In this document: positions 28,535 to 39,951 of the stretch, one piece after another
Layout of the letters: the number at the start of each line of letters is the position of its first letter
How positions within the stretch are numbered: position 1 is the stretch's first letter
NCBI RefSeq assembly: GCF_003946645.1
Contig: NZ_RHOU01000001.1
Span: 248,001 to 312,000 of the forward strand
DNA: 64,000 nt
Reading direction: 5' to 3'
From: Lapidilactobacillus wuchangensis
Lineage (GTDB): Bacteria; Bacillota; Bacilli; Lactobacillales; Lactobacillaceae
Notes under the pieces: model-generated
Told to the model about the DNA's origin: nothing
Seen by the model: only the letters and a program-made list of their open reading frames with translations
The model's database searches: none
Program-made: the position numbers and the translations under genes

Positions 28535-29422
28535 TTAATCCCGCGGATGCGCGCGCTGATAAACATCAATCAGGCGCCGCTGCGTGATATGCGTATAAAT
28601 CTGGGTCGTCGAAATATCGGCATGCCCTAATAATTCCTGAACCACCCGTAAATCAGCCCCGTTCTCTAAAAGGTGCGTGGCAAATGAATGGCGTAACGTA
28701 TGCGGGGTCACATCTTTGGTGATACCAATTTGTTGAATATACTTTTTAATTAATTTCCAGATAGCCTGACGCGTCATTTGCTGACCACGAAAATTCAAAA
28801 AAAGCGTCCCCACAAAATGATCTGACTTCAGTAATTGTGGCCGACTGTTATTAAGATACCGCTTAACGTACTTAATTGCAACATCGCCAATAGGAATCAA
28901 CCGTTCCTTATTCCCCTTACCAATTGTATTGATCAAGCCTAATTCCAAGTGTAAATCACTTAGCTGTAAATGAACCAATTCGCTAACTCGCAAACCAGTT
29001 GCATACATGACTTCTAAAATTGCCCGATCACGCAAGCCCAATTTAGTGGCGGTATTAGGTGCTGCCAATAACTGGTCTACTTCGGCAACTGTCAAAGCCA
29101 CTGGCAAATGCTGACCTCGTTTTGGTGAGGGAATCGTCTCCATGGGATTGTGCTGAATCACTTCGCGCTGACTCAACCACCGATAAAAGTGGCGCAGACT
29201 AGAAACCGCCCGCATTCGACTGCTCTGAGCTTTACCTTGAACAGCCAACGCTTGTAAATACAAACTTAATTGTGACGGATCTTCGGGAAAATGGTCAAGC
29301 TGCTGTTCAGTTAACCACTGACAAAATTGTTGCAGATCACGACGATAGCTCATAATGGAATTATCTGCTAGCCCCTGCTCAATTCGCAAAGAGCGCAAAT
29401 AATCATTGAGCAAATTATTCAT
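28535..29422 (-). CDS. xerD: tyrosine recombinase XerD
   Basis: Resolves chromosome dimers at dif with a partner recombinase. 295 residues; N-terminal SAM-like core-binding domain 1-95, catalytic domain 105-290. All catalytic residues are present: R145, K169 or K172, H241, R244, H267 and Y276 (HTLRHS, LGHAD, QIYTH). The location between cvfB and ribT-scpAB is the chromosomal housekeeping context, so it is not a phage integrase. It overlaps cvfB by 8 bases. Confidence 0.95.
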   Translation of the reverse strand: MNNLLNDYLRSLRIEQGLADNSIMSYRRDLQQFCQWLTEQQLDHFPEDPSQLSLYLQALAVQGKAQSSRMRAVSSLRHFYRWLSQREVIQHNPMETIPSPKRGQHLPVALTVAEVDQLLAAPNTATKLGLRDRAILEVMYATGLRVSELVHLQLSDLHLELGLINTIGKGNKERLIPIGDVAIKYVKRYLNNSRPQLLKSDHFVGTLFLNFRGQQMTRQAIWKLIKKYIQQIGITKDVTPHTLRHSFATHLLENGADLRVVQELLGHADISTTQIYTHITQRRLIDVYQRAHPRD

Positions 29423-30284
29423 GATATTCCTGACCCTTAGCGGTTAACGTGGTGCCACTTAAATCAGTCGTAATATAACCTAATTTGAGTAGGCTACCTA
29501 GAGCCCGCTTGAACGCACCTTTACTAATCCCAAAATAATCCTTGATTTCACTTGGATCACTTTTATCTTGATAAGCAATGTGATACTCAGGTGCTCGTTG
29601 CAAAACGGCCATAATCATTTTAGCATCATCAGCAATTTCTACATAAGCTAACGGCTTCAAACTAACTGAAAGACGGCCATCTTGAGTCAAACCAATTACC
29701 CGACCACTAATTGCCTGACCAATATGCGGTTCATCTTGACGCTCAGTATAATGAATGAAGGCCAAACGGTAATCATCAAGTTGTGCGAAAGAGCCGACTT
29801 TCTTGGTCATATAAACACGGCCACTGACGGTTTCATTCCGAGTATATTCCCGACTGAACCGGCCATGTTCCTTATAATAATCATCATTAGCTAAATGCGC
29901 CCACAGACGTTGTTTATGATCATAGCTCAAATTAACTAATAATTGGTCACCAACTTGCGGCCATAAGCTATGCATTAATGGTAACTCGTCAAGTGAGATC
30001 ACCGCGTCTTTATCTTCCAAACCGATATTGATAAAGACCCCTAGATCCCGACGAATTTGGACAACTTCGCCTAAACCATAACTCTCTAAACCAGCGGCTG
30101 GCAATTTCACTTGTAAACACCACTGGCCTTGTTGATTTTCATAGACCATACCAGTGACCTCTTGATCAGTGGCATATTTCTCTTCACTAATCACTTGTAA
30201 CGTTTGACCATCAACTTGTGCAAAATCGGCTTGCTCGTTATGATCAATAATTTTTGCAGAAACAATCATACCTGGATTTAACAT
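29415..30284 (-). CDS. cvfB: S1-like RNA-binding protein CvfB
   Basis: 289 residues with three S1-like OB domains followed by a C-terminal winged helix (IKDYFGISKGAFKRALGSLLKLGYI). This matches CvfB/YitL, an RNA-binding regulator. The N-terminus MLNPGMIVSAKI is typical. It is followed by xerD in an 8-base overlap, and preceded by a UPF0756 gene four bases away. Confidence 0.92.
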   Translation of the reverse strand: MLNPGMIVSAKIIDHNEQADFAQVDGQTLQVISEEKYATDQEVTGMVYENQQGQWCLQVKLPAAGLESYGLGEVVQIRRDLGVFINIGLEDKDAVISLDELPLMHSLWPQVGDQLLVNLSYDHKQRLWAHLANDDYYKEHGRFSREYTRNETVSGRVYMTKKVGSFAQLDDYRLAFIHYTERQDEPHIGQAISGRVIGLTQDGRLSVSLKPLAYVEIADDAKMIMAVLQRAPEYHIAYQDKSDPSEIKDYFGISKGAFKRALGSLLKLGYITTDLSGTTLTAKGQEYHE

Positions 30285-30288
30285 TTTA

Positions 30289-30753
30289 TCACCATCGACT
30301 TATCACTGAATTTAATACGGTTAACAACACATAGGTCATGCCTGAAGCAATTACAGGCCCCGCGGCAATCCCCTTAAGGAAAACCACCCCAATAATCGTG
30401 CCAAAAACCAAGGCAATTGTAATTTCGGGACTTTGACTTAATAACCCGACACCCCGCGCGGAAAGCACCGCCACCAAAATACCACAACCAACGGCAATGA
30501 AGCCTGCTGGCGTTTTAAAAGCATTAATTAAGTCCTGAAACCCAATTTTACCGGTAGCAATCGGCACTAAAATTGCCACTGAAATAATGGTTACACCCCA
30601 GTTGATCCCACGATTGCCAACCAAGTCTAACAATTGCCAAGACTGCGGCAACAGTTTAAGCAACATCACAACAGCCACGGCAATAATCAGCGATTGGTTC
30701 TTACCCAACACTGCCACAGCTAAAATAACAATTAAAAAAAGCCAGCTCTCCAC
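30289..30753 (-). CDS. UPF0756 (DUF441) membrane protein
   Basis: 154 residues, four to five hydrophobic helices, beginning [27 protein letters not shown]. The start is GTG at 30753 with AGGTGG seven bases upstream. A frame extending to 30948 would run into the type A repeat and is not real. Members of this family often sit beside pyk, as here across repeat locus 4. Function unknown. Confidence 0.9.
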   Translation of the reverse strand: MESWLFLIVILAVAVLGKNQSLIIAVAVVMLLKLLPQSWQLLDLVGNRGINWGVTIISVAILVPIATGKIGFQDLINAFKTPAGFIAVGCGILVAVLSARGVGLLSQSPEITIALVFGTIIGVVFLKGIAAGPVIASGMTYVLLTVLNSVISRW

Positions 30754-30866
30754 TGATCCACCTATTTTCTCTCTATACTTATCTCTATTGTACCAAAAAA
30801 TAGACAGGTTTGTCATGATACTACTGAGACCAGCAGGCAAAACGAGTTTAACCACGGGTTTGTCGT

Positions 30867-31481
30867 GAAACAAAACTGGTTTCGACTCTGTTCCGGGCTG
30901 CTTGGCGTGGAACGCGGCCGACATTGATCTGAGCCAATTAAAAACCAAATTGTCTCAGATACAAGTCTTGTTCTAAGTGGCCCAGCCACTAAGAACAATT
31001 TGGCGGCTGACGCCAAGATCCCTCCACGCCGTCTAGGGCTGATTTTGTGCACTTCACTATTGTTAGTAATAAAGTCAGCTATTATGGAGTTAATCAACTC
31101 AAATAAACTAGTGTTGAATCTTAAACAGTAAAACCAAAATAGTTTGATTGAAAGTCGCCAGTTACGTAACAAGCTGATTTGGTCAGCTCCATAAAGCTTG
31201 TCAATCAAGCTGTTAGTTTACCTCAATCTGCTCTTCTAAATAGTGGTAATCAATTATGCCAGTTTCATGCGGTGGTGGCTGGGCGATTGGCGTCAGATGT
31301 GAAATTATTGTTGGTGCTTTAGCACTTACAATAAGCCTCGAATTTGAGATTTTCGCAGAAAAGCTCAAATCGACGGCCACGTCGTTCCACGCCCTCCAAA
31401 TCGCCCAGCCACCACCACCCTAATTAGGGAAGTCTTGGCACCATTAGTTGCAGGTCACAAAATCGCTGGGTCCCTGCCGTT
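30867..31481. repeat. structured repeat locus 4 (A+, B-, B fragment-)
   Basis: It fills most of the 850 bases between the UPF0756 gene and pyk; no gene is seen. The plus-oriented type A copy is at about 30867-31065, closing stem CTTGGCGT 30901-30908 with ACGCCAAG 31010-31017. The minus-oriented type B copy has perfect 18-base arms at 31271-31288 (GGTGGTGGCTGGGCGATT) and 31399-31416. A bulged hairpin at about 31162-31213 is on the side that is downstream in the B orientation. A type B arm fragment is at 31459-31481. Confidence 0.85.
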
Positions 31482-31564
31482 ACAAGCTAAGATGCGACCT
31501 AAACCAAATCAGCTCAATGACCAAAATTCTGAGGTAGTTTATCACCAAAATAATTCTATGTATA

Positions 31565-31595
31565 AAAAAAGCTCGGTCGTTAAACCAAGCTCTTT
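31565..31595 (-). terminator. intrinsic terminator after pyk
   Basis: Minus strand AGAGCTTGGT-TTAACG-ACCGAGCTTTTTTT: 8-pair stem with a T run. Immediately downstream of the pyk stop codon. Confidence 0.88.
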
Positions 31596-31605
31596 TTTGA
31601 ATTAA

Positions 31606-33375
31606 TTAAAGTGAGTTTGAAGCGCCACGGTAGATAACACCACGACGTGAGTCAACAGTAATTAATTCGCCATCTTTAACGAGGCTAGTTGCATCAGCTG
31701 CGCCAACAACAACAGGAATACCCATAGCAATGCCGACAACTGCAGCATGAGAAGTCAAGCCACCAGTTTCAACGACGATTGCGCTAGATTTTTCGATTGC
31801 TGGTAAGTAGTCTTTGTCAGTTGTCTTAACAACTAAGATACCACCATCAACAGCTTTAGCAATTGCATCTTTAGCGTTATCAGCAACAACAGCTTTGCCA
31901 ACGACAGTTTCGTCGCCAACACCTTGGCCTTGTGCTAATTTAGATCCAATTAATTGAACCTTCATAACGTTAGTTGTGCCACTTTCACCAACAGGAACAC
32001 CGGCAACGATCAAGATCAAATCGCCTTCCTTAGCAAAGCCAAGGTCTTGTGCCTTTTGAGCAGCAACTTCGAACATCTCATCAGTTGAGTTAGGACGGTC
32101 AGCCAAGATTGGTGTAACGCCCCAGTTAACTGTTAAGCTACGTTCTGTTTTTTCGTCGAAAGTAACAGCTAAGATATCAGCATTTGGACGATATTTAGAA
32201 ATCATCCGTGCAGTGTAACCTGAGTTAGTTGCACAAACAATTGCTTTAACTTTCAATTCTTCAGCAGTCCGAACAACGGATTCGCCAATTGATTCAGTGG
32301 CGTTAGAACCCTTGTATTCTTCGAAACGTTGTAAAGCTAAAGTGTTACGTTTCTTCATTTCTTGTTCTGTACGCTTGTTGATCCGTGACATAGTTGCAAC
32401 GGCTTCAACAGGATAGTCACCATTAGCACTTTCGCCAGAAAGCATTGTTGCATCAGTACCGTCTAAGACAGAGTTAGCAACGTCGGTAACTTCGGCACGT
32501 GTAGGACGTGGGTTTTCTTGCATTGAGTCAAGCATTTGAGTAGCAGTGATAACTGGCTTGCCCAAAGCATTGCACATCTTGATTAATGATTTTTGTACGA
32601 AAGGTACGTTTTCGAATGGAATTTCAACACCCATGTCACCACGAGCAACCATTAAACCATCAGAAACCTTCATGATTTCTTTGATGTTGTCGATACCTTC
32701 TTGAGATTCGATCTTAGGGAAGATTTTAACATTTTCAGCATGTTTTTCTTCAAGAATTTCACGAATGTCTAAAACGTCAGCTGCTTTACGAACAAAACTT
32801 GCAGAAATGAAGTTAATGTTGTTGTCACAGCCGAAACGAATATCGTCAGCGTCTTTTTCAGTGATCCCTGGGAGGCGAATTTCAACGCCAGGAGCGTTAA
32901 CACCCTTCCGAGAACCGATTTTACCTTCGTTTTGAACTTCGGTAACTAATTCTTTTTTGGCTTCATCTTTGGCAGTAATCTTTAAGTCGACTAAACCATC
33001 ATCGATTAAAACATGACCACCAACGTGAGTGTCATCATACAAGCCTTTGTAAGTAACAGCAATCTTATCTGGGTTACCAGTTAAGCTGTCATCCATTGAA
33101 ATACGGATCACATCACCGGTATGAGCAATAAAAGAACCGTTTTCTTGAACTGTTGTCCGAATCTCGGCACCCTTTGTATCAAGGACGATACCAACTAATT
33201 TGCCGGTAATCTTTTCAGCTTCGCGAACCATGTTCATCCGAGCAAGATGCTCTTCATGATCACCATGAGAGAAGTTGAACCGGAATACATTAGCACCGGA
33301 TTCGATCAACTTAACAATGATGTCAGTTGTGTTGCTTGCAGGTCCAAGCGTTGAAACAATCTTGGTCTTTTTCAT
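31606..33375 (-). CDS. pyk: pyruvate kinase
   Basis: Final ATP-yielding step of glycolysis. 589 residues: the N-terminus MKKTKIVSTLGPASN, the signature MVARGDMGVEIPFENVP, and TATQMLDSM are diagnostic. Residues about 475-589 form the extra C-terminal domain of Bacilli pyruvate kinases, related to the phosphohistidine domain of PEP-utilising enzymes (GGLTSHAAVVGIAMGIPVVVG). It is 80 bases downstream of pfkA and ends in a strong terminator, so pfkA-pyk is a two-gene glycolytic operon. Confidence 0.97.
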   Translation of the reverse strand: MKKTKIVSTLGPASNTTDIIVKLIESGANVFRFNFSHGDHEEHLARMNMVREAEKITGKLVGIVLDTKGAEIRTTVQENGSFIAHTGDVIRISMDDSLTGNPDKIAVTYKGLYDDTHVGGHVLIDDGLVDLKITAKDEAKKELVTEVQNEGKIGSRKGVNAPGVEIRLPGITEKDADDIRFGCDNNINFISASFVRKAADVLDIREILEEKHAENVKIFPKIESQEGIDNIKEIMKVSDGLMVARGDMGVEIPFENVPFVQKSLIKMCNALGKPVITATQMLDSMQENPRPTRAEVTDVANSVLDGTDATMLSGESANGDYPVEAVATMSRINKRTEQEMKKRNTLALQRFEEYKGSNATESIGESVVRTAEELKVKAIVCATNSGYTARMISKYRPNADILAVTFDEKTERSLTVNWGVTPILADRPNSTDEMFEVAAQKAQDLGFAKEGDLILIVAGVPVGESGTTNVMKVQLIGSKLAQGQGVGDETVVGKAVVADNAKDAIAKAVDGGILVVKTTDKDYLPAIEKSSAIVVETGGLTSHAAVVGIAMGIPVVVGAADATSLVKDGELITVDSRRGVIYRGASNSL

Positions 33376-33455
33376 GAAAAAAACGCTCCTTACATTTATT
33401 TTATTAGAACGGCTTTAACGCCATTATAACCGAAAGTAATCATACCACAAAAAGC

Positions 33456-34424
<969 letters not shown>

Positions 34425-34621
34425 TCAAGGTCAATCTATTTTGCGCATATGCTATCCGGCTAATACCGGACACCACAACCATAAGATAGTCTACCACCTT
34501 TAAAGAAAATTGTCTTGCAATTCCAGTTAATTCTCATGAAATTCCTGCAAACCAACCAAAAAAAGCCATTAATAATCTGAAAACTGCTCAAATTATTTGT
34601 AAAAACTTTCATTATAGTTGC

Positions 34622-37600
34622 TTAAGTATGGGCCACGACGTTCTCACCGCCCAGTAATTGGGCCAGCTCGCTAATTAGTTCACTTGAAACATTGACTTGA
34701 AAACGATCGCTTAAGCGGAGATTCTGTTTGGTCTGTTCCAGATGTAAGATCACCGGCGCAAAACCGTGATGACGCAACAGTATTCGTTCTAATTGCTGGC
34801 GGGTTGCTGGTTGATCGTGGTCCGCCGTTAATTGTAGAAATAGCGTGGCCTGCTTTTGATCTGCTGGCGGCACTTGGACTTGATTAACAATAAACTGTTT
34901 TTGGTCAGGATTATCGCTGCGCTGATCCAACTTACCGCGAACCAGCACCACTTGTCCGGCAACTAAATCGCCTTGATACTGACGATAAGCTTGGGGGAAG
35001 ACGGTCATTTCCACATCTGCTGTTAAATCTTCAGCACTGACGAAGGCCATTTGCTCCCCCTTTTTAGTCCGAATCACCTTAATATGACGTAAGTATACCA
35101 AAATCGTACTGGCTTGGGGAGCCAAATTAGCGACAGTTACTGCCTGATTTTGTTGAAAAGCTTGCTGATAGTTTTCCAAGGGATGACCAGATAAATAAAC
35201 ACCTAGTAAATCTTTCTCCAGTTCCAAGCGTTCTTGATTATTATAATCAGCGACTTGCTCAACCTTTGGTGCTAACACATCAAACAGAGGTAAGCTAGTG
35301 CCCGCCAGTTGCAAGCTTTCACTTAAATTACGAATATTCTGAACCATTTGTTGGCGATTTTGGTCGAAATTATCGAAACAACCAACTTGGGCCAAAGTGA
35401 TCAGCGGCTCAATTTTAAGGAATTTTTCTGGTAAACGTTTCAAAAAATCAGCCAAGCTCTGGTAGCGGCCATTTTGACGCCGTTCCGCAATAATTTCTTT
35501 CACTAAATCACGGCGCAAACCTTTAATTGATTCAAAGCCAAACTGAACCCGGTCGTTCACCAAAGTAAATTGATAGCTGCTCGTATTAATATCCGGACCG
35601 GCAACTTTGATTTTACGAGACCGTAATTCTTGTAAATAAGCCGCTGTTTTACGTTGATTATTCAAATTGGCATTTAATAAAGCCAAGAAAAACTCAGCGG
35701 GATAATGAACTTTTAAGTAAGCCAACCAGAAAGCAATCATACTGTAAGCTACGGCATGGGATTTGTTGAAACCATAATTAGCAAACCGTTCGATATAATC
35801 GTAAACCGTTGCGGCGACTGTTTCACTAAAGCCCTTTTTCAAAGCGCCATTAATAAATTGCTGCTTAGCGGCATCAAGATCAGCTTTCTTCTTCTTGCTA
35901 ACGGCTCGACGTAATGTGTCGGCCTGAGCCATCGTAAAGCCACCCATTAGCACGGCGACCTGCATAACTTGCTCTTGATAAACGAGGACACCATATGTAT
36001 CCCCTAAGACTTCTGCCAAAGCCGGCGCCGGATATTCAACTTGTTGACGACCATTTTTCCGAGCGACAAAAGTATCAATATTTTCCATTGGACCTGGTCG
36101 ATACAAGGCATTAGTTGCCACAATATCGTTAAAACTAGTCGGATGTAATTTAATCAAAACTTGACGAATACCACTGGATTCAAATTGAAAAACACCATCG
36201 GTATCTCCCTTTTGAAACAACTGTAACGTCGGCTGATCGTCCAGCGGGATCTGATGTGGATTAAACTGTTTTAATTCAGGCCGTTGTTGAATATGGGCGA
36301 CTGTTTGCGCCAAGATACTTAAGTTACGCAGACCTAGAAAGTCCATCTTCAACAAACCTAGGGCTTCAACATCATTTTTAGGAAATTGGGTCAGCCGAAT
36401 CCCTTCGCTGCCCATTTGAACTGGTACAGTATCCGTTAATTTCAAAGCACTTAAAACAATTCCGGCAGCGTGGGTCGAGAAATGCCGCGGCAGCCCTTCT
36501 AGTTTTAAGGCGACTTTAAACAGCAGGCGATTGCGATCACTAGCGGCAACTAAATTCTTAATGCCGTCAGATTGCTGGTAGGCCGTCCGCAGAGTCACAT
36601 TGAGAAAGCTGGGCACTGCTCGCGACCACTCACCCATTTCAATTTGGGTCAAACCAAAAACCCGTCCCACATCGCGCAGGGCTTGTTTAGCCGCCATCGT
36701 CCCAAAAGTAATGATTTGGGCCATATGCTGGTCACCATAACGCTCATGCATGTATTGAATCAATTCATCACGACGATCATCGGGAATATCTAAATCAATA
36801 TCAGGCATGCTCACCCGATCTGGATTTAAGAACCGTTCAAAAAGCAAATGATAAACCAAAGGGTCCACATCAGTAATTTGCAAGCTGTAAGCAACTAATG
36901 AGCCTGCTGCTGAGCCACGACCAGGGCCAGTCATGATTCCAACTTCGTGGGCATGCCGAATCACATCCCAAACAATCAAGAAATAGTCTGCGAAACCCAT
37001 TTGGTTAATAATTGCAAGCTCGTTTGTTAATCGTTCTTGATATGGTGCAGTAATTTGACCACCTAACCGTTGTTTTAAACCAGCCACCGCCAATTTTTGT
37101 AAGTAGGAACTGGCGTTTTCTGTCTCTGGCACTGGGAACGGTGGTAATTGAGCCCGCTTGAAATCCAATTTAATCTCACAGGCAGCGGCAATTTTAACCG
37201 TATTGGCAGCAGCATCTGCTAAGTTAGCCTGCTGATAACGTGCTAAACTATCGGCTGATGACGCCAAATAATAAGACCCGCGTTGCTGGGCTTGCAAAAC
37301 GGGACTATCAATCTTGGCCCCATCAGCAATCGCTGTTAAGACCTGATTAATAAAAGCATCTTCAGTTTGTAAATAACGAACATCGTCAACAGCTACCAGC
37401 GGCAACTGCGCTAACTCAGCAAATTGTTGTAACTGCAATTGTTGCTCAGCAGTTAATCCGCGAGTGGTAATCCCTAAATATAATTGTTCTGGCGCAAAAT
37501 AAGCCGCCTGAGTTTGCCGCCACAAATTCTGGTCAGTTAATGACGAGCCAAGAATCGTTGCCACTTCCCCAGTAACTGGTGGCACAATCACAATGAGGTC

Positions 37601-37969
37601 ACTTAAATATGGCTTGATCAGTTCCCAGGTCAAAGCCTCGCGCGTTTGGGTCATTTTCAACGAAGATAATTTAAATAATTGATGATAGCCATGATTATTT
37701 CGCGCTAAAAAAATGTATTGGCAATTAGTCGTGGTACCAATTAGGCCGGGCAAATCTAGGGTCAGTCCTAAGATTGGCTTGATGCCAGCTGCTAAAGCCG
37801 CTCGATAAAAGCTAACGGCGCCATACATGGTATTCAGATCAGTGAGCGCAATTGCCGTTTGCCCCTGTTGTTTTGCCGTTTCAATTAAGCCAGTAATCGT
37901 GGTTGAACTTTGCAATAAACTATAACAACTACGAACCTGTAAGTTAACAAACGTTGCCGTCACTGACAC
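34622..37969 (-). CDS. dnaE: DNA polymerase III subunit alpha DnaE
   Basis: Error-prone replicative polymerase that extends lagging-strand primers. 1115 residues. The PHP domain is at the N-terminus (NLQVRSCYSLLQSS, TAIALTDLNTMYG). The catalytic acids are in VSMPDIDLDIPDDRRDELI, with GPGRGSAAGSLVAY upstream. A helix-hairpin-helix and a C-terminal OB domain follow (STILVYLRHIKVIRTKKGEQMAFVS). Followed by pfkA-pyk, the usual lactobacillus order. Some PHP metal ligands look replaced, as in other Firmicutes DnaE. Confidence 0.96.
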   Translation of the reverse strand: MSVTATFVNLQVRSCYSLLQSSTTITGLIETAKQQGQTAIALTDLNTMYGAVSFYRAALAAGIKPILGLTLDLPGLIGTTTNCQYIFLARNNHGYHQLFKLSSLKMTQTREALTWELIKPYLSDLIVIVPPVTGEVATILGSSLTDQNLWRQTQAAYFAPEQLYLGITTRGLTAEQQLQLQQFAELAQLPLVAVDDVRYLQTEDAFINQVLTAIADGAKIDSPVLQAQQRGSYYLASSADSLARYQQANLADAAANTVKIAAACEIKLDFKRAQLPPFPVPETENASSYLQKLAVAGLKQRLGGQITAPYQERLTNELAIINQMGFADYFLIVWDVIRHAHEVGIMTGPGRGSAAGSLVAYSLQITDVDPLVYHLLFERFLNPDRVSMPDIDLDIPDDRRDELIQYMHERYGDQHMAQIITFGTMAAKQALRDVGRVFGLTQIEMGEWSRAVPSFLNVTLRTAYQQSDGIKNLVAASDRNRLLFKVALKLEGLPRHFSTHAAGIVLSALKLTDTVPVQMGSEGIRLTQFPKNDVEALGLLKMDFLGLRNLSILAQTVAHIQQRPELKQFNPHQIPLDDQPTLQLFQKGDTDGVFQFESSGIRQVLIKLHPTSFNDIVATNALYRPGPMENIDTFVARKNGRQQVEYPAPALAEVLGDTYGVLVYQEQVMQVAVLMGGFTMAQADTLRRAVSKKKKADLDAAKQQFINGALKKGFSETVAATVYDYIERFANYGFNKSHAVAYSMIAFWLAYLKVHYPAEFFLALLNANLNNQRKTAAYLQELRSRKIKVAGPDINTSSYQFTLVNDRVQFGFESIKGLRRDLVKEIIAERRQNGRYQSLADFLKRLPEKFLKIEPLITLAQVGCFDNFDQNRQQMVQNIRNLSESLQLAGTSLPLFDVLAPKVEQVADYNNQERLELEKDLLGVYLSGHPLENYQQAFQQNQAVTVANLAPQASTILVYLRHIKVIRTKKGEQMAFVSAEDLTADVEMTVFPQAYRQYQGDLVAGQVVLVRGKLDQRSDNPDQKQFIVNQVQVPPADQKQATLFLQLTADHDQPATRQQLERILLRHHGFAPVILHLEQTKQNLRLSDRFQVNVSSELISELAQLLGGENVVAHT

Positions 37970-38074
37970 TCACTCCTTTTTTAATTATTATAACAAATAA
38001 TTGCAGCAATTGGCGGCAAAAACCGCACTCTTGTTCGCTAAAGTTAGTCAACAATGGCAAACTTCCAGCCCACA

Positions 38075-38106
38075 AAAAAAGCTCAGGCCCCAAGGTCTAA
38101 GCTTCT
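38075..38106 (-). terminator. intrinsic terminator after DUF2929 gene
   Basis: Minus strand GAAGCTTAGACC-TTGGGG-CCTGAGCTT and a T run. About 10 pairs. It separates the DUF2929 gene from dnaE. Confidence 0.8.
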
Positions 38107-38122
38107 TCAAGTTTGAAAACAA

Positions 38123-38317
38123 TTATTTATTGGTCTTTTTCTCAATTGGTACCGAATTACGCATAATCTCTGGTACAAAATTTAAGAGTAAGCCAAAAAT
38201 CAGAAAAGTGATCAAACTTAACTTTAAATTAAAATCACTCTGGTCGAGTTTGGCACCGATAAAACCAGCGACAATCCCGAGAATGATTGCCCAAACAACC
38301 ACAACAACACGTTTCAT
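38123..38317 (-). CDS. DUF2929 family small membrane protein
   Basis: 64 residues beginning MKRVVVVVWAIILGIVAGFIGAKLD with a second hydrophobic segment (LKLSLITFLIFGLLLNFVP). The start is the ATG at 38317 behind GAAGGG. Two membrane helices and a basic tail match the DUF2929/YjzD family, often found next to dnaE. No known function. Confidence 0.8.
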   Translation of the reverse strand: MKRVVVVVWAIILGIVAGFIGAKLDQSDFNLKLSLITFLIFGLLLNFVPEIMRNSVPIEKKTNK

Positions 38318-38394
38318 GGTCAACCCTTCTTTCAAGAACATATCTTAGCATATTCTACCGCAAAACACCAAGGTATTTCCTTAATTTTGTTTTA

Positions 38395-39951
38395 CTAAGC
38401 CTGCGAATTAATGACTTTGAAATTATCCTCAGTGGTTGCCTTAACCACCGGGTGTTGCCGTAAGTAATCCGCAATCAATTCAGTCATGTCAGTCGTATCT
38501 TCACGAATAATTTTGTCAGCGGTAAACATTTTGAAGTTACCGCCACCAACAGCCCGATACTGATTCATCACAACTTCTAATTGCTGCGTCGGCTGAACAT
38601 CCTGGCCGTGATATTGCAATTTCGTAATGCGTTGGCCAACTGGTTGCGCCACATCAATCACATAATCAATCCCCGCATACATATCATAGTTATAATGTTG
38701 TGGCTTCGGCTGAACAAATTTTTGATTAACACCAACGTGACCATCCGCCGTCGCTACAAAATAAGTCGCTGATTTCTCTAAAGCTGCCTTTAGATCAGCA
38801 CCACTGATTCGTTCAACTGCCAAAGTGTTCGGATAAATATAATTCGTTAAAATTGACCGGAAAGTAATCACTGGGCCAAAGCCACGACCATCATTATTAA
38901 ACAAGGCTGTGCCTGAAATATCAGCATGTAAGGCCGCCCGCTGTACATCTTGGACAAATTGAATATAAGGATGTGGCTTCAACCGAACATTCATTGGGTC
39001 AGTAATGGTTAAATCCCCTTCAGTTTTACCCAAGGCTTGATCCAACCAATCCTCAACTAGCTTATTCGTTGGTGCTAACTGCTCAACCATGCCTGCATCT
39101 GGCGCAAACTCAGCAGTTTTGATCAAAGTCGTCTGCTTGTCGGTCACTTGTTTCTGATCATTTAAGGTCAAAACAATTTTACCAACGTGCGTACCCTTGG
39201 AGCCTGGTTGAGTCGTCGGAACACCTTGACTAACTTCAGCCAATTCGCGATGTTGATGACCAGTGACTAAGGCATCAATTCCTGGTACTTCTTTAAGCAA
39301 TTGGGCGCCTTCATTCTCACCAGTCAAGGCTTCTGTTGGCGCTTGGGTTTGCAAATCGCGCTCAAAGCCACCATGATAAGCTACCACCACCACATCAGCT
39401 AATTGATGTAATTTAGGCACCCATGCTTGGGCACAAGCCGTTGCTGATTGGAAGGTTAAGCCTTTGATTTTCTCTGGGGCTTCCCAATGTGGAATATATT
39501 GAGTTGTTAAGCCTAAGACGGCTACTTTAAGCCCTTTTAAATCAAAAATTTCATAAGGCTGGCCAAAAGCTGGTTGGCCCTGGTCGTCTAAAATATTGGC
39601 GCAGAGGAATTGACGTTTACTTTGTTGAATGGCCTTTTTTAAATAATCAGTCCCATAATTGAACTCATGATTACCTACAATCCCCACTTGATAATCAATT
39701 TGATTATAAGCCGTTGTCAAAGGCGCTAAATTGCCACTCACTTTAGCCAAATAATAAGATAGCGGTGACCCTTGGAGAAAATCGCCATTTTCAATCACTA
39801 AAACCGGATCACTTCCGGCTGCCGCTTGCTCTTGTTTAATCACGGTAGCCGCACGACTCAGGCCAAATGGTTTCAACTGATCGCGACTGGCATAATCGGT
39901 AGGCAACAAATAGCCATGAGTATCACTGGTTGATAAAATGGTTAATTTCAT
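38395..39951 (-). CDS. bifunctional metallophosphatase/5'-nucleotidase
   Basis: 518 residues with an N-terminal calcineurin-like metallophosphatase (TILSTSDTHGYLL, IENGDFLQGSPL, GIVGNHEFNYG, VTGHQHRE: all metal-ligand blocks) and a C-terminal 5'-nucleotidase domain from about 320. There is no signal peptide, so it is probably cytosolic like B. subtilis YunD. The substrate could be a nucleotide or another phosphoester; 2',3'-cyclic nucleotides and UDP-sugars are alternatives. It overlaps the DUF1836 gene by 4 bases. Confidence 0.92.
   Translation of the reverse strand: MKLTILSTSDTHGYLLPTDYASRDQLKPFGLSRAATVIKQEQAAAGSDPVLVIENGDFLQGSPLSYYLAKVSGNLAPLTTAYNQIDYQVGIVGNHEFNYGTDYLKKAIQQSKRQFLCANILDDQGQPAFGQPYEIFDLKGLKVAVLGLTTQYIPHWEAPEKIKGLTFQSATACAQAWVPKLHQLADVVVVAYHGGFERDLQTQAPTEALTGENEGAQLLKEVPGIDALVTGHQHRELAEVSQGVPTTQPGSKGTHVGKIVLTLNDQKQVTDKQTTLIKTAEFAPDAGMVEQLAPTNKLVEDWLDQALGKTEGDLTITDPMNVRLKPHPYIQFVQDVQRAALHADISGTALFNNDGRGFGPVITFRSILTNYIYPNTLAVERISGADLKAALEKSATYFVATADGHVGVNQKFVQPKPQHYNYDMYAGIDYVIDVAQPVGQRITKLQYHGQDVQPTQQLEVVMNQYRAVGGGNFKMFTADKIIREDTTDMTELIADYLRQHPVVKATTEDNFKVINSQA

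Noticed and set aside
28535-29422. Tyrosine recombinase as sign of a prophage or integron
   Set aside because: Conserved chromosomal context and XerD motifs; no phage genes or att-like repeats nearby.
30813-31208. 131-residue minus-strand ORF upstream of the UPF0756 gene, and the N-terminal extension of that gene to 30948
   Set aside because: Both run through the type A repeat. The UPF0756 gene has a proper GTG start with AGGTGG at 30753.
38001-38348. 115-residue plus-strand ORF
   Set aside because: Antisense to the DUF2929 gene, which has the better ribosome site, family match and terminator.
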